Origin: Bacillota bacterium
GTDB taxonomy: Bacteria; Bacillota; Clostridia; Acetivibrionales; DTU013
Direction of reading: 5' to 3'
Length of the DNA: 64,000 nucleotides
Assembly: GCA_023412915.1 (NCBI GenBank)
Contig: JAEZRE010000014.1
Location: 199,474 to 263,473 of the forward strand
Part shown: piece after piece, positions 32,995 to 41,431 of the stretch
How positions within the stretch are numbered: position 1 is the first letter of the stretch
Layout of the letters: the number at the start of each line of letters is the position of its first letter
Notes under the pieces: generated by a model
The model's input: the letters and a program-made list of their open reading frames with translations, nothing else
The model's database searches: none
What the model was told of the DNA's origin: nothing
Program-made: the position numbers and the translations under genes

Positions 32995-33393
32995 ATGAGA
33001 CGCAGGGCTACTATAAGGATAGTGGGCGTTATTACAGTTTTGACCCTTATAATTATCATACTGAGCGTGGTCTCACAGAGGTTTCTTTATAATGGTTCAC
33101 AGAGTATGAAGCAGTCAATAGATTCGGTCGAGACCAGTATCGGCTCGAGTAACTGGAACCAGGCCGATACGCAGCTTACCGGGATGATAAATTCGTGGTC
33201 GGGCGTGAAAGGCTACTGGTCCGCGCTGATAGATCACCAGGAGATCGACAATATCGACGAGACCCTCGCGAGATTACAAATGTTCATAAAGGGAAAGGAC
33301 AATGCGAGCGCGCTGGCGGAAGCTGCCGCGCTGAGAAAATTCATCGCTCACATACCGGAAAAGGAAAAACCGAGCCTTGAGAATATCTTCTAA
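32995..33393 (+). CDS. DUF4363 family protein
   Basis: 132 residues from ATG 32995, with GGGGAGG 11 bases upstream (an in-frame GTG sits at 32983, overlapping the previous gene). One N-terminal membrane helix (IVGVITVLTLIIIILSVVS) is followed by an extracellular helical domain (SMKQSIDSVETSIGSSNWNQADTQL; LARLQMFIKGKDNASALAEAAALRKFIAHIPEKEKPSLENIF) typical of DUF4363. It is directly coupled to the DUF421 gene. Function unknown; the pair probably works together at the membrane, perhaps in the spore. Confidence 0.85.
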   Translation: MRRRATIRIVGVITVLTLIIIILSVVSQRFLYNGSQSMKQSIDSVETSIGSSNWNQADTQLTGMINSWSGVKGYWSALIDHQEIDNIDETLARLQMFIKGKDNASALAEAAALRKFIAHIPEKEKPSLENIF

Positions 33394-33419
33394 GGCTTTT
33401 ACCCGAGATCCTTTGAGCC

Positions 33420-34220
33420 TTACCTTAGCTGTCTCTGCCTCATGGCCTCGAACATCATAACTCCCGCGGCAACGGATGCGTTAAGCGATTCAGCCCGGCC
33501 TGCCATTGGTATTTTCACAAGCAGGTCGGCCTTCTTTGCCGTATCGTCACTTATCCCCTCGGCCTCGCTGCCGATTATCAATGCGGTATTACCCGACAGA
33601 TCCGCTTCATAAATACTGACCGAGCCCTCGAGGTGCGATGCGCAAAGCTTGAACCCCTTTTGTTTCACTGACTGCAGCATTTCGACAATGCCGCCCCCGT
33701 AGCAGACCGGTATGTGGAAGATCGAGCCCATCGTGGAGCGCAGCACTTTGGGATTGTAAATGTCGGCGCAGCCGTCCGACAGTGCAACTCCCGAGCACCC
33801 TGCCGCATCCGCCGTCCTGATGATGGTGCCCATATTGCCGGGATCCCTGATGTTGTCAAGAAGTATCAATGTTCCTTCGCCGATGGGCGTATCCCGGAGC
33901 AGCTTCTTTTCAAGTTCGAGCACTGCCAGTACTCCCTGTGGGTTTTGCGTATCGGAGATCGAACCGAAAAGGCTGTCCGGTATTTCATAAGAGGTGATAC
34001 CCATTTCTTCGACAACGCCGGTAAGTTCACGAGCTGAGCCGCCGGATAAAAAGGTTTCTGAAAATATTATGTACCGGATGCTGGCATTCTCCTTGAACGC
34101 CTCCGAAACGAACCTCGTCCCCTCGATAAAATATAGACCCTTATCTTCCCTGTCACTTTTGTTTTTGAGCGACCGTACTTCTTTTATTACTGGATTACTG
34201 GCGGCTGTCAGCCTGGTCAT
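33420..34220 (-). CDS. TrmH/SpoU family RNA 2'-O-methyltransferase
   Basis: A 266-residue SPOUT methyltransferase. The N-terminal substrate-binding domain starts SNPVIKEVRSLKNKSDREDKGLYFIEGTRFVSEA, and the C-terminal trefoil-knot domain has the three SpoU motifs: LLDNIRDPGNMGTIIRTADAAG, ALIIGSEAEGIS and VKIPMAGRAESLNASVAAGVMMFE. It methylates the 2'-hydroxyl of a ribose in rRNA or tRNA; the exact site is not deducible (YsgA/RlmB-like). ATG 34220 is preferred with GGAA seven bases upstream and matching the family N-terminus. It lies downstream of rplT, separated by a hairpin, the usual place for this gene in Clostridia. Confidence 0.9.
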   Translation of the reverse strand: MTRLTAASNPVIKEVRSLKNKSDREDKGLYFIEGTRFVSEAFKENASIRYIIFSETFLSGGSARELTGVVEEMGITSYEIPDSLFGSISDTQNPQGVLAVLELEKKLLRDTPIGEGTLILLDNIRDPGNMGTIIRTADAAGCSGVALSDGCADIYNPKVLRSTMGSIFHIPVCYGGGIVEMLQSVKQKGFKLCASHLEGSVSIYEADLSGNTALIIGSEAEGISDDTAKKADLLVKIPMAGRAESLNASVAAGVMMFEAMRQRQLR

Positions 34221-34260
34221 ATTTATTTCCTGCGCCTCCGATTTATTCCTCAAAAATCAA

Positions 34261-34284
34261 ATAAGGGGCTTTTCAGCCCCCTAT
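34261..34284 (-). terminator. Terminator after rplT
   Basis: GGGGCT and AGCCCC arms around a four-base loop, followed on the minus strand by TTATTTGATTTTT, 26 bases after the rplT stop. Confidence 0.65.
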
Positions 34285-34310
34285 CTAAAAAATTCATCGA
34301 TTTTGGATTA

Positions 34311-34661
34311 TCAAGCGTTCTTCACGCTGTTGACGAGCTGGGCGAAGCCCTGTGCATCGTTTATAGCCATATCGGACAATACTTTCCTGTTCAGGTTAAT
34401 GCCGGCCTTTTTGAGCCCGCTCATGAACCTGCTGTAGCTCATGCCGTTTATTCTTGCGCCGGCATTGATCCTTGCGATCCAAAGCTGTCTGAAGTTCCTC
34501 TTTTTAGCTTTCCTGTCCCTGTATGCATATGAAAGCGATTTCATGACTGCCTGGTTGGCGATCCTGAAAAGCTTGCTCTTGCCTCCAAAATAACCCTTGG
34601 CCAATTTCAATATTTTTTTGTGCCTGGCACGTGTCCTGACAGCACCTTTGACTCTTGACAT
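34311..34661 (-). CDS. rplT: 50S ribosomal protein L20
   Basis: A 116-residue protein of canonical length. The N-terminus SRVKGAVRTRARHKKILKLAKGYFGGKSKLFR, the RDRKAKKRNFRQLWIARINAGAR core and the end MAINDAQGFAQLV are diagnostic. L20 is an early 23S rRNA-binding protein and in Firmicutes it represses its own operon by binding the infC leader. AGGAGG precedes ATG 34661. It is the third gene of infC-rpmI-rplT, 20 bases after rpmI. Confidence 0.98.
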   Translation of the reverse strand: MSRVKGAVRTRARHKKILKLAKGYFGGKSKLFRIANQAVMKSLSYAYRDRKAKKRNFRQLWIARINAGARINGMSYSRFMSGLKKAGINLNRKVLSDMAINDAQGFAQLVNSVKNA

Positions 34662-34681
34662 ATTATTCTTCCTCCTTCTTC

Positions 34682-34879
34682 CTACTTGTAAGGTATAAGC
34701 ATTTTAACTGTAGCTTCATTGGCAGAAGAAGCATAAGCTCCGAGCCTGTGGTGTTTCTTTGCCTTTTTTGCCTTCGACACGAGTCTGTGGCTTCTGAATG
34801 CATGATTCATCTTAACCTTGCCATTAGCTGTTATTCTAAATCTTTTCTTAGACGCACTGTGTGTTTTAACCTTTGGCAT
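34682..34879 (-). CDS. rpmI: 50S ribosomal protein L35
   Basis: A 65-residue basic protein with the L35 signature PKVKTHSASKKRFRITANGKVK and RSHRLVSKAKKAKKHHR. It is a structural component of the large subunit. AGGAGG lies before ATG 34879; the gene sits between infC and rplT in the conserved order. Confidence 0.97.
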   Translation of the reverse strand: MPKVKTHSASKKRFRITANGKVKMNHAFRSHRLVSKAKKAKKHHRLGAYASSANEATVKMLIPYK

Positions 34880-34952
34880 ATTTACTCCTCCTATTTTGTA
34901 CTGTATCGCATCCTTGAATACCTGCCGGTATTCCGTAATGCTATGAAAGATC

Positions 34953-35471
34953 CTATTGCTGCTTTGGATTGAGTATCATTATCATACTCCTGCCTTCCAG
35001 CTTCGGCCTTCTCTCCACTATTCCCACTTCTGCAACCGCATCCGCGAATTTATTAAGTACCTGTTCACCCAGAGATGTATAATTCATTTCCCTACCCCTG
35101 AAACGTACGCTTACCTTTACCTTGTCGCCATCCTGCAGGAATTTATACGCATTTTTTGCCTTGAAGCCGAAATCATGATCTTCGATAGTAGCCTTGATCC
35201 AGACTTCTTTAATGCTTATAACCTTTTGATTCTTCCTTGCTTCCTTTTCCTTCTTGGCAAGTTCGAACATGTACTTTCCATAGTCCATGATCTTGCAGAC
35301 TGGCGGCGATGCCTGTGGGGCGATCTTAACAAGGTCCAGATTCTTGGTAGTTGCGAGTTGCTGTGCGTCCTTGACAAGCATTACACCCAGCATGGATCCG
35401 TCCGAATCGATAACACGCGCTTCCTTATCCCTGATTTCCTCATTAATCATCAACTCATTTTTACTACTGAT
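34953..35471 (-). CDS. infC: Translation initiation factor IF-3
   Basis: 172 residues in the IF-3 fold: N-terminal domain beginning SSKNELMINEEIRDKEARVIDSDG, a basic linker (ELAKKEKEARKNQKVISIKEVW) and the C-terminal domain (IEDHDFGFKAKNAYKFLQDGDKVKVSVRFRGREM, ending RSMIMILNPKQ). It prevents subunit association and proofreads the start codon. The natural start is ATC 35471, with GGAGGTG seven bases upstream; the in-frame codons further up encode leader RNA. Rare AUU/AUC starts are typical of infC and let IF-3 repress itself. Expression is further controlled by the leader at 35472-35617. Confidence 0.97.
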   Translation of the reverse strand: MSSKNELMINEEIRDKEARVIDSDGSMLGVMLVKDAQQLATTKNLDLVKIAPQASPPVCKIMDYGKYMFELAKKEKEARKNQKVISIKEVWIKATIEDHDFGFKAKNAYKFLQDGDKVKVSVRFRGREMNYTSLGEQVLNKFADAVAEVGIVERRPKLEGRSMIMILNPKQQ

Positions 35472-35617
35472 ATTAAAACACCTCCGGACAAATAAAAAAG
35501 TGGATTGCAGAAGTCTGTCAATCCACCACATAGCTAAGTTACATCTTGAACCTTCACTATTTACCTTACTGGATATATCCGTAAGGTGAGAAGCGGATGA
35601 CTTCTTCTTTGTTTTAC
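35472..35617 (-). ncRNA. L20 leader (autoregulatory 5' leader of infC-rpmI-rplT)
   Basis: Between the infC promoter and its ATC start lies a structured leader. It contains the conserved stretch read as CATCCGCTTCTCACCTTACGG on the minus strand, typical of Firmicutes infC leaders, and ends in an intrinsic terminator (35494-35526) just before the Shine-Dalgarno sequence. In Bacillus, L20 binding stabilises the terminator form. Identification is from remembered sequence and context. Confidence 0.75.
35494..35526 (-). terminator. Attenuator terminator in the infC leader
   Basis: On the minus strand GTGGATTG and CAATCCAC form a perfect eight-base-pair stem with an 11-base loop followed by six T residues, ending 22 bases before the infC start codon. 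Confidence 0.9.
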
Positions 35618-35623
35618 TGAATA

Positions 35624-35652
35624 ATAATAGCAGAAAGAAAACGCCGTGTCAA
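35624..35652 (-). promoter_or_regulatory. infC operon promoter
   Basis: TTGACA (35652-35647) and TATTAT (35629-35624) on the minus strand with exactly 17 bases between, about 150 bases upstream of the infC start and directly behind the helD stop codon. Confidence 0.85.
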
Positions 35653-35672
35653 GGAATTGTTAGCGCCTGCAA

Positions 35673-37979
35673 TCAATTACGATCAATTTGTCTGTAAGAC
35701 TTTTCAGGCATTTGTTTTAAAAATCCGGGCATTTTTCCCGCAAAATAAAAGTGCAGCCTGTGAAGCGCTCTCGAACAAACCGTATATAAAAGGCCCTTCG
35801 CTTCGTCACCCTGATATATACCGCCTTCCGGGCAAATCATCAACACCGCGTCGAATTCCAGCCCTTTTGAAAGATAGGACGGTATTACCACCGCGCCGGT
35901 GAAGAATTCCTGCCGATCACCCGTTATGAGGCTGAGTTCCGTGTATTTGACAAGGACATTGTAAGCTTCGGTGCATTCACGTTCTGTTTTCATTATGACA
36001 GCAATTGACTTCAACCCATTACTCTTCATTTTTTCAATATCCTCCGCAGCCCTACGGTATAACTCCTGCATATCGGCGCAGCGATGCGCTTCCGGTAGAT
36101 CTCCCTCCCTGTTTACGCTTTCGGCGTCGATATTGCCTCCTATTATTCCATTGCAGAAATCGGCTATCTGCCTGGTTGAACGATAGCTTTTTACAAGTCT
36201 TGCGCAAATATAGGACGCATATCCCAGGCTGCCCGCCAGACGCTCCGGCTCCAGGGACGGAATATAAGGATTCAAGGCCTGGTTGGGGTCGCCCAGCAAT
36301 GTAAGGTTGCTGTTTCCGAACAGCTCTCTTAATATCTCGAGCTGAACAGGGGTGTAGTCCTGCACTTCATCAATCAAAACATATTTGATGACGTCCATAT
36401 TGGGGTAGCCGTTCAGCAAACCATTCAAAAATAATATCGGTGCAATGTCCTCATAATTTACATTCCGTTTTCCCGAGCTCCGATCGATGCCGCCCGTTTT
36501 ACCGGCATATACGCCCCTATCCTCCAGAAACTCAATGTAACTGTCGAATATATCGAGCTTTGTCATCTCTTCGATCAGCTGTCTCGCCGACGAGGCCTCC
36601 TCGCGGACAATTGCAATACTGCGCCCTCGTATCTCCGCAGGATCGATGAATTCGACCATATTGGCGACCTCCGGTACTACTTCCTCCACTCTTTTTCTGA
36701 ACAGTATATCGAGTTTTGAGGTCAGTCTGCTCCGGATCTTGTCGAGTCTCTTTACAACCGGCAGGAACCTGAGGGCTTCAAAAAAGTACTGAGAGAGCTC
36801 TTCAGCGGTCTCTATCAACTCCCCCCTGAAGACGACGTCATGGAAAACCCTGCTCTTTTCTATCTTTTCCACATGCCTGCGCAGATGGTCGATAATTTCG
36901 AACGAAGCCTTGTATTTTATACCGTCTATCCTTTGACGGCGGTTATCGAAATCCCCGATCCCAGAGAAATCGTCTACATTTTCCTTGCAATTTTCTTTAC
37001 AGTAGCTTGCATCACATCCGGCGGTAGCGTCCTCCGCAAGCAAAAACTCCATCTGCTGCGAGGCGTTTTCGGGACGGACTCCGGGTCCAAGCGTCCTGAC
37101 GGCATATTCGAACAAAGTGCTCCTGTTAATATCCTCTTCTCCGAGCTCAGGCAGTACATCCGAAATATAATCGCTGAAAATTTCGTTGGGCGAAAATATG
37201 ACTATATTCTTCGACGTTATATTGTCTTTGTGCCTGTACAAAAGGAACGCAGCCCTGTGGAGCGCTATCGAAGTCTTACCGCTGCCGGCAGGTCCCGTTA
37301 CTATCAGCAGCTTGTGTGTGTCGTTGCGTATAATGCTGTTCTGTTCCCGCTGAATGCTCGCGACGATTGTTTTCATCCTGCTGTCGGCACTCCTGCCGAG
37401 AATCTCCTGAAGTATCTCGTCATTTATTGTCAGGCTTGAATCGAACATCAGCGTAAGCTCGCCGTTCCATATCCTGAATTGCCTCTTCAGCAGCAGTTCG
37501 CCTTCGATCCTCCCGGCCATGCATACATATCCCGCGCCACCCGGTTCATAATCGTAAAACATACTGGAAACAGGCGCTCTCCAGTCGTAGATCAAAAACT
37601 GCCCGGTCTTTTCATTCTTTAAATTTGAAATCCCGATATAGATTTTCTCGGCAAGGTTTTCGCCTGCCTCCTTGAAATCGATCCTGGCAAAATAGGGATT
37701 ATTGGCAATCCTCTCGAGCTTCCTGGCCTGGTTGGTCAAAAAGATCGCCTTGTTTCCCTCCCGTACGATATCGGTTTGGAACTGCCATATGGCTGCCATG
37801 TCGTCCAGGTCATCCGGAGTCGGTTTGACATACTCCCACATCGATTTCTGCATCCCGGTCAGATCCTTTTTCACCTTACCGGCTATATTCCTGGCAGCTT
37901 CCAGTTGTATCGCGATCTGACCTTCGACGTCCCTGAGTCTTTCCTTTTCAATTGTGTACTCTGCTTGCTCCGATCCCAT
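35673..37979 (-). CDS. helD: HelD-type RNA polymerase recycling ATPase (UvrD-like helicase fold)
   Basis: A 768-residue superfamily 1 protein of the HelD type. An N-terminal coiled-coil arm (EYTIEKERLRDVEGQIAIQLEAARNIAGKV) precedes the split 1A domain with Walker A GPAGSGKTS (229-237), Walker B LIDEVQDYTPVQ, motif III LLGDPNQALNP, and SYRSTRQIADFCNGI; a conserved GQFLIYDWRAPVSSMFYDYEPG lies before the Walker A as in other HelD. HelD removes stalled or inactive RNA polymerase from DNA using ATP. AGGAGGG precedes ATG 37979. It ends 20 bases before the infC promoter, divergent from rqcH. Confidence 0.92.
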   Translation of the reverse strand: MGSEQAEYTIEKERLRDVEGQIAIQLEAARNIAGKVKKDLTGMQKSMWEYVKPTPDDLDDMAAIWQFQTDIVREGNKAIFLTNQARKLERIANNPYFARIDFKEAGENLAEKIYIGISNLKNEKTGQFLIYDWRAPVSSMFYDYEPGGAGYVCMAGRIEGELLLKRQFRIWNGELTLMFDSSLTINDEILQEILGRSADSRMKTIVASIQREQNSIIRNDTHKLLIVTGPAGSGKTSIALHRAAFLLYRHKDNITSKNIVIFSPNEIFSDYISDVLPELGEEDINRSTLFEYAVRTLGPGVRPENASQQMEFLLAEDATAGCDASYCKENCKENVDDFSGIGDFDNRRQRIDGIKYKASFEIIDHLRRHVEKIEKSRVFHDVVFRGELIETAEELSQYFFEALRFLPVVKRLDKIRSRLTSKLDILFRKRVEEVVPEVANMVEFIDPAEIRGRSIAIVREEASSARQLIEEMTKLDIFDSYIEFLEDRGVYAGKTGGIDRSSGKRNVNYEDIAPILFLNGLLNGYPNMDVIKYVLIDEVQDYTPVQLEILRELFGNSNLTLLGDPNQALNPYIPSLEPERLAGSLGYASYICARLVKSYRSTRQIADFCNGIIGGNIDAESVNREGDLPEAHRCADMQELYRRAAEDIEKMKSNGLKSIAVIMKTERECTEAYNVLVKYTELSLITGDRQEFFTGAVVIPSYLSKGLEFDAVLMICPEGGIYQGDEAKGLLYTVCSRALHRLHFYFAGKMPGFLKQMPEKSYRQIDRN

Positions 37980-38032
37980 TTTCAGCCCTCCTCGCTCCTA
38001 TAAAAATGTTGTTTCAAGCTATTAAAAAACTA

Positions 38033-38061
38033 TTGACAGCAAGTATAAAACGTGTTAATAT
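38033..38061 (+). promoter_or_regulatory. rqcH promoter
   Basis: TTGACA 38033-38038 and TAATAT 38056-38061 with 17 bases between; a TATAAT overlaps at 38061-38066. A transcript would carry a leader of about 125 bases. Confidence 0.7.
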
Positions 38062-38145
38062 ATAATAGGAAAGTTATGTTATACAGCTATAACCAATAGT
38101 CTTTTAAGTGTATTATAAATAAGCAAAAATGTCAATATGAAAATC

Positions 38146-38174
38146 AGCCGGACTACTAAAAGTACGGCTTTTTT
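38146..38174 (+). terminator. Attenuator-like hairpin in the rqcH leader
   Basis: AGCCG-G-ACT pairs with AGT-A-CGGCT and is followed by six T residues; it lies between the rqcH promoter and its Shine-Dalgarno sequence, six bases before AAGGAG. A smaller hairpin (GTTATA/TATAAC, 38078-38093) lies upstream. It would stop most transcripts unless antiterminated. Confidence 0.65.
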
Positions 38175-38194
38175 AATGCAAAGGAGTGTTCCTG

Positions 38195-39952
38195 TTGCCA
38201 TTCGACGGTATCGTAGCAAAAAGCGTAGTTGATGAATTAACGGAAAAACTGGCCGGCGGACGCGTTGAAAAAGTGTTTCAGCCTGAAGCAGACGAAATCG
38301 TCCTGCTCGTCAGAGCCTGGAACAAAAACTGCAGGCTGGTGCTGAGCGCCAGTCCCAATTACCCGCGTATCCATATGACTGAAGCCGTAAAGGAAAACCC
38401 CTCGGCTCCCCCCGTTTTCTGCATGCTTCTGAGAAAGCATTTGTCAGGAGGCAAGATATTGTCGTTCGAATTCAATGACTACGAGAGAATAATAGGCGTC
38501 GTCATTGAATCTGCCAACGAGCTCGGCGACATATCTCAAAAGCGCCTCATCATCGAAATAATGGGACGTTACAGCAATATCATACTAGTAAACAGCGAAA
38601 ATAAAATAATAGATTCGATAAAGCACGTGGATTCGGACATAAGCAGCGTCCGCGAAGTCATGCCTGCAAGGCCTTATGTATTGCCGCCCGCACAGGACAA
38701 GCTTTCACCTGACAGCTTGGATACCGGACTTCTGCTCGAGGGTTTGAAGTCCTCCGAACAGGCCGTCGATAAATACCTACTGGAACGTATCAAGGGTTTC
38801 AGCCCTCTGCTCTGCCGGGAGGTCTGTTTCAGGGCGGGAATAGAAAACAGGACGCCTGCTTCTTCTCTTTCTCCGGAAATCTGTCAAGGCTTGAAGGCTG
38901 CACTTGCATCCGTGCTCGATGAAATAAGGGACAGCAGGTACGAGCCGTGCGTCATATTTGAAGATGAAGCGCACCAGAAACCGTTGGATTTTCACTGCCT
39001 CGATATCAGGCAATACCTTTATACCTCGAAACCCGGCTCGATAAGCGAAGTGCTTGACGCCTTTTATTCCTCCCGGGATAATGCCGAAAGGATGAGGCAA
39101 AAGAAATCCGACCTTTACAAGGTACTGAACAACTCAATAGAAAGATGCTCCAAAAAGCTGGCTATACAGGAGGAAACGCTTAGGGACGTGGCTGGCAGGG
39201 ACAAGCTGAAGCTTTACGGCGAGCTCATAACCGCCAATATATACAGGATTCCGCGCAATCTCGGCAGTGTATCGCTCCAAAACTATTACTCGGAGAACGG
39301 TGACGAATATATCGAGGTACCTCTTGACCCCAACCTTTCTCCTCAGGAAAACGCACAGCGTTATTTCAGAAAATATTCCAAAGCCAAGAGCACATTTACC
39401 TACACTACGCGCCAGCTCGAGGATTCGAGGCAGGAGCTCGATTACCTGGAAAGCGTGCTTCAGCTGCTCGACAACTGTACGGCTCTCAAAGAAATGGACG
39501 AAGTCAGGCAGGAACTCGCGGAACAGGGCTATATGCAACTGCACCGCAAGGCTTCGTCAAAAAAGCAGCCGGCGTTGTCCGAACCTCTCCATTTTGTATC
39601 GACAGACGGGTTTGATATTTATGTCGGAAAAAACAACAAGCAAAACGATCAATTGACACTGAAGCTGGCGCAATCGAACGATATCTGGCTTCATACCAAA
39701 ACCATACCCGGCTCGCACGTCATAATAAGAAGAGGAGGCCGCGATATCCCCGACAGGACGATCGAAGAAGCCGCCGTCCTCGCCGCCTGGCACAGCAAGG
39801 CCAGAATGTCGGCAAATGTGCAGGTCGATTATACCGCGGTGAAAAATGTGAACAAGCCGTCCGGAGCAAAGCCCGGAAAGGTAATATATGTAAACTATAC
39901 AACAGCCGTAGTAACTCCGGACAAGAGCCTGTCGGAAAGGTTGAAGAATTAG
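38195..39952 (+). CDS. rqcH: Rqc2-family ribosome quality control protein RqcH (NFACT)
   Basis: 585 residues in the NFACT arrangement: NFACT-N (MPFDGIVAKSVVDELTEKLAGGRVEKVFQPEADEIVL; LSASPNYPRIHMT), a helix-hairpin region, a long coiled coil (about 280-420) and the C-terminal NFACT-R domain (YVGKNNKQNDQLTLKLAQSNDIWLHTKTIPGSHVIIR). RqcH binds peptidyl-tRNA on split 50S subunits and recruits tRNA-Ala to add poly-alanine degradation tails; older names are fibronectin-binding protein or YloA. The start is TTG 38195 with AAGGAG eight bases upstream (GTG 38186 overlaps that site). Its leader contains a terminator-like hairpin. Confidence 0.93.
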   Translation: MPFDGIVAKSVVDELTEKLAGGRVEKVFQPEADEIVLLVRAWNKNCRLVLSASPNYPRIHMTEAVKENPSAPPVFCMLLRKHLSGGKILSFEFNDYERIIGVVIESANELGDISQKRLIIEIMGRYSNIILVNSENKIIDSIKHVDSDISSVREVMPARPYVLPPAQDKLSPDSLDTGLLLEGLKSSEQAVDKYLLERIKGFSPLLCREVCFRAGIENRTPASSLSPEICQGLKAALASVLDEIRDSRYEPCVIFEDEAHQKPLDFHCLDIRQYLYTSKPGSISEVLDAFYSSRDNAERMRQKKSDLYKVLNNSIERCSKKLAIQEETLRDVAGRDKLKLYGELITANIYRIPRNLGSVSLQNYYSENGDEYIEVPLDPNLSPQENAQRYFRKYSKAKSTFTYTTRQLEDSRQELDYLESVLQLLDNCTALKEMDEVRQELAEQGYMQLHRKASSKKQPALSEPLHFVSTDGFDIYVGKNNKQNDQLTLKLAQSNDIWLHTKTIPGSHVIIRRGGRDIPDRTIEEAAVLAAWHSKARMSANVQVDYTAVKNVNKPSGAKPGKVIYVNYTTAVVTPDKSLSERLKN

Positions 39953-40191
39953 CCGGATCGCATGGCAGCGCAGCCGTCTCATCGGGGCCGGTATATAGAA
40001 CCGCCGCGGTTCCAGTCAATAGGATAGTTGACACAACGGGCCATGGTGATGCCTACATCGCAGCCTTTTGCGCCGACTGTTACCGCGGCGGTAATATTGA
40101 AAGCGCTATGCTTGCCGGCTCACAGGCGGCTTCAAAAGTCCTGGCCTGGCGAGTCGGCGTTGAAAACGGTCTTATGGCAGTTTTACTCTGA
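39953..40191 (+). pseudogene. Remnant of a PfkB-family carbohydrate kinase (C-terminal end only)
   Basis: In a frame different from rqcH, directly after its stop, the DNA encodes GSHGSAAVSSGPVYRTAAVPV then VDTTGHGDAYIAAFCADCY and GGNIESAMLAGSQAASKVLAW, ending at TGA 40189. This is the C-terminal part of a PfkB/ribokinase-family kinase: the DTTGxGDA motif with the catalytic Asp (here GHGDA, as in fructosamine kinase-like FrlD) is intact. The N-terminal three quarters are missing and there is no start or ribosome binding site. It overlaps 20 bases of the convergent SLH gene. Inference: left behind by a deletion that joined it to rqcH. Confidence 0.8.
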
Positions 40192-41254
40192 CTACGTTAC
40201 CTGGTGCTTTGCCGTCATTGTACAGCACAGTAATACTGAAATAGTAATTGACACCGGCTTCCAGATTTCCTCCTATGTCGCCTCCGTTATAGCAATCCCC
40301 CGCTTTCACGGTCATGGCGGTCGTGTTACGGTCTGTTATAAAGCTGAGATAGCCATCATCCGGGTAGACAGGAGTCGAATCATACTTTGAAATGACGACC
40401 TTATATCCGGTAAAGTCCGGCGAAGTGATCTTGTCCCACCGCAGAAGCGCCTTTTCCCCAGATATGCTCACTCTTATATTCGAAGAAACAAGTCCTGCTT
40501 CCGGGTCATTTTGTTCATCGGTTCCTTCCCCATCCTCTGTGTTTTCTTCTTCGTCATATACGACCTTTTCATCGTCATAGGCAATCTTATCATCTTTGCC
40601 CTTGAAGACATTGTACAGCAATACGGCAGCCGAAGCCCTATTCAAGCCTTCGTTCGGCGCGAATACCTTTTTCCCTCCCGATTCGTAGCCTTCCATCAAC
40701 CCATGTGCTACTGCAATCGCGACGTGTTTTTTTAGATTTGTTGAAATCTGCGCTTCATCACTGAATTGTGACAGTACGGTAAGCTTTGGGGTTTCATTTG
40801 AGTAGCCCAGCGCTTTAACAAGCGCGACAGCCATATCCTCTCTTACAGCGCTTTCGGCAGGTCTGAAATAATCGCCTTCGGCGGTTCTGAAACCCGTCAT
40901 GTAAGGCTTCGCCGTTTCAACATATTTAAACTGCCACCCGCCTTTTTTAATATCCAGGAAGGATTCCCTCGAGGGGTTTATAAGCTTCAGTCCGAGTGCG
41001 AGCACCATCATTTTGGCGAATTCCTCTCTGGTGACGCCTTTGTCGGGCATGAACCGGTTTCCTCCGGTTCCTTCCACTATGTCGTTGACCACCATCCACT
41101 TGATGGCTCCATATGCCCAATGATCGGCTGGAACGTCGGTGAAGTCCGACGAATGAGAATTCTTAACGTCTGCGCTTTCAGTTGTGCCGTAAACCGGCAG
41201 TGCCGTAGCAAGCAATAATAATATCGATAGAATGACAGCTATACTGTGTTTCAT
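40172..41254 (-). CDS. S-layer homology (SLH) domain surface protein with Fn3-like C-terminus
   Basis: 360 residues from ATG 41254 (GGAG 11 bases upstream; signal peptide starts here). A signal peptide (KHSIAVILSILLLLATALPVYG) is followed by three SLH repeats (FTDVPADHWAYGAIKWMVVNDIVEGTGGNRFMPDKGVTREEFAKMM; FLDIKKG... PYMTGFR...YFRPAESAVREDMAVALVKAL; FSDEAQ... IAVAHGLMEGYESGGKKVFAPNEGLNRASAAVLLYNVF), an acidic linker, and a C-terminal fibronectin-III-like beta domain. SLH units anchor proteins to pyruvylated cell-wall polymers. It converges with rqcH; the last 20 bases overlap the kinase remnant. No clear terminator. Confidence 0.9.
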   Translation of the reverse strand: MKHSIAVILSILLLLATALPVYGTTESADVKNSHSSDFTDVPADHWAYGAIKWMVVNDIVEGTGGNRFMPDKGVTREEFAKMMVLALGLKLINPSRESFLDIKKGGWQFKYVETAKPYMTGFRTAEGDYFRPAESAVREDMAVALVKALGYSNETPKLTVLSQFSDEAQISTNLKKHVAIAVAHGLMEGYESGGKKVFAPNEGLNRASAAVLLYNVFKGKDDKIAYDDEKVVYDEEENTEDGEGTDEQNDPEAGLVSSNIRVSISGEKALLRWDKITSPDFTGYKVVISKYDSTPVYPDDGYLSFITDRNTTAMTVKAGDCYNGGDIGGNLEAGVNYYFSITVLYNDGKAPGNVVRVKLP

Positions 41255-41363
41255 ATAAATTTCAACTCCTTTCAACAATATTTTATATCCCCTGTATAAA
41301 AAACCATATAGTTCGGCTATACCGTTTTTACACCCGGCAGTCATGGGGCATATTACCTATAAG

Positions 41364-41392
41364 TTGCCACAGGCCGGCTTCTTGTATATAAT
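41364..41392 (+). promoter_or_regulatory. Promoter of the DUF2284/aminotransferase unit
   Basis: TTGCCA (41364-41369) and TATAAT (41387-41392) are separated by exactly 17 bases, 40 bases before the DUF2284 start codon. Confidence 0.75.
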
Positions 41393-41431
41393 TGTTTTAT
41401 ATTCCGATAACGTAGTCTATGGAGGTCTTGC

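Noticed and set aside
35472..35531. Extended N-terminus of IF-3 (MWWIDRLLQSTFLFV)
   Set aside because: The extra residues are translated from the terminator hairpin of the leader; the ATC start with a perfect Shine-Dalgarno sequence gives the standard length.
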